Made by a program: the position numbers and the translations under genes. From Clostridiaceae bacterium UBA4839 (GTDB lineage: Bacteria; Bacillota; Clostridia; Clostridiales; Caloramatoraceae): a stretch of 7,364 bases of DNA. Numbering within the stretch: the stretch's first letter is position 1; every line of letters starts with the position of its first letter. The DNA is taken from assembly GCA_002400085.1 (NCBI GenBank), contig DHEX01000117.1:19493-26856 (forward strand). Direction: 5' to 3'. Under the pieces are notes generated by a model. It saw only the letters and a list, made by a program, of their open reading frames with translations, ran no database searches and had not been told where the DNA came from. Of this stretch, positions 6,169-7,364 are shown piece by piece.

Positions 6169-7364
6169 ATGCTAAAGAAGCCTACTATGCTTATGATTCT
6201 TGATGGATGGGGAATAAGTGAAAATAAACAATATAATGCAGTAGAAGCAGCTAATAAGCCTAATTTTGATAAGTTATGGGCTAATTATCCTCATACTAAA
6301 TTAAGTGCCAGCGGACTTGATGTAGGGCTTCCAAAAGGTCAAATGGGAAACTCAGAAGTTGGACATTTAAATATTGGCGCTGGGCGAATAATTTATCAGG
6401 ATTTTACAAAAATAAATAAAGAAATAGCTGAAGGGAATTTTTTTAAAAACCCTGCATTTTTAAATGCTATTAAAAATGCCAAGGGAAAGAATACTTCACT
6501 TCATATAATGGGACTTTTATCTGATGGTGGAGTACATAGCCATATTGAGCACCTTGAAGCACTTTTAAAATTATGTAAGGATAATGGTCTTAAAAATGTT
6601 TATGTTCATGCATTTTTAGATGGCCGTGATGTTCCACCTAAGTGTGCACTAAAATATATTGACATGATAGAGAAATATATGAGTGAGCTTGGAGTTGGGA
6701 AAATTGCTACAGTTTCAGGCAGGTACTATGCTATGGACAGGGATAAGAGATGGGACAGAGTTGAAAAGGCATATAATGCTTTGGTTAAGGGAGAAGGACT
6801 GAAAGCAAACACTGCCCGTGAGGCTGTTGAGAAATCATATGATAAAAATGTTGTAGATGAATTTGTAGTACCAACTGTAATATGTGATAATGGAAAACCT
6901 ATAGCAAAGATTTCTGAAAATGATTCGGTTATCTTTTATAACTTTAGACCAGATAGAGCAAGAGAAATAACAAGAGCTTTAGTAGATAAAAAGTTTGATG
7001 GATTTAAGAGAGAAATATTCCCGCTTTATTATGTATGCATGACTCAATATGATAAGACAATTGAAAATGTTGATATAGCATATAGGGCTGAAACTTATGC
7101 AAATACTTTAGGTGAATACTTAAGTAAAAATGGGCTTAAGCAGCTTAGGATTGCTGAAACTGAAAAATATGCTCATGTTACATTTTTCTTTAATGGAGGA
7201 GTTGAAGCTCCAAATAAAAATGAGGATAGAATTCTTATCCAGTCTCCTAAGGTTGCAACCTATGATATGCAGCCAGAAATGAGTGCTAATGAGGTTTGTG
7301 AGCGTGTTTTATTTGAAATTGACAGCGATAAATATGATGTGATTATATTGAACTTTGCTAATCC
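6169..7364 (+). CDS. gpmI: Cofactor-independent phosphoglycerate mutase, 3' end missing
   Basis: This enzyme converts 3-phosphoglycerate to 2-phosphoglycerate without 2,3-bisphosphoglycerate, using two metal ions (usually manganese) and a phosphoserine intermediate. It belongs to the alkaline phosphatase superfamily. The frame stays open for 398 codons to the window edge; the family is about 510 residues, so roughly the last fifth is outside. MILDGWG gives metal ligand Asp12, and GNSEVGH gives the phosphorylated Ser62. The substrate-binding insert shows LSDGGVHSH (His123), LDGRDVPP (151-158), [15 protein letters not shown] (183-197) and FRPDRAR (259-265). [15 protein letters not shown] contains Lys333. 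Metal-site residues expected in the C-terminal part, starting just after NFAN, cannot be checked. It starts 10 nt after tpiA. In related genomes eno usually follows (recalled). Confidence 0.96.
   Translation, partial: MLKKPTMLMILDGWGISENKQYNAVEAANKPNFDKLWANYPHTKLSASGLDVGLPKGQMGNSEVGHLNIGAGRIIYQDFTKINKEIAEGNFFKNPAFLNAIKNAKGKNTSLHIMGLLSDGGVHSHIEHLEALLKLCKDNGLKNVYVHAFLDGRDVPPKCALKYIDMIEKYMSELGVGKIATVSGRYYAMDRDKRWDRVEKAYNALVKGEGLKANTAREAVEKSYDKNVVDEFVVPTVICDNGKPIAKISENDSVIFYNFRPDRAREITRALVDKKFDGFKREIFPLYYVCMTQYDKTIENVDIAYRAETYANTLGEYLSKNGLKQLRIAETEKYAHVTFFFNGGVEAPNKNEDRILIQSPKVATYDMQPEMSANEVCERVLFEIDSDKYDVIILNFAN

Overview
The window is AT-rich with clostridial-type codon use (many AAA, ATA, AGA and GAA codons) and strong AGGAGG-type ribosome binding sites. 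It looks like chromosomal DNA from a low-GC Firmicute, most likely a Clostridium-like anaerobe. The gene order sigma-54, CggR-type regulator, GAPDH, phosphoglycerate kinase, triosephosphate isomerase and cofactor-independent phosphoglycerate mutase is, from memory, the order in solventogenic and acetogenic clostridia. I cannot name the species from sequence alone.

Layout. Positions 1-433 hold no gene. They contain a GC-rich perfect palindrome at the left edge (14-33), an AT-rich inverted repeat (130-161), a near-consensus sigma-A promoter (229-258) and a leader of about 170 nt with an imperfect hairpin (299-332). rpoN, encoding sigma-54, follows (434-1798). The 185-bp gap after it contains a second good promoter (1829-1857). 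Downstream of that promoter lies an unusual cluster of four GGGACA direct repeats, and a perfect 18-bp inverted repeat is embedded in the same cluster. cggR (best start TTG at 1984, end 3006) comes next, then gap (3059-4069), pgk (4207-5394), tpiA (5412-6158) and gpmI (6169, running off the right edge).

How the parts work together. The four enzymes carry out consecutive reactions of lower glycolysis, from triose phosphate to 2-phosphoglycerate. CggR is the expected repressor of its own operon, with its effector fructose-1,6-bisphosphate releasing it. The GGGAC boxes between the promoter and cggR match the position and approximate 20-bp period I recall for the Bacillus subtilis CggR operator. 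The operon appears to be tuned after initiation: an A/T-only hairpin separates cggR from gap, and a GC-rich terminator-like hairpin plus a second hairpin separate gap from pgk. The pgk-tpiA-gpmI part is tightly packed (17 and 10 nt gaps).

The genes are ordinary housekeeping genes and I see no new protein system. The parts most worth a second look are noncoding: the duplicated operator with its embedded palindrome, the gap-pgk intergenic structures, and the repeat-rich region upstream of rpoN.
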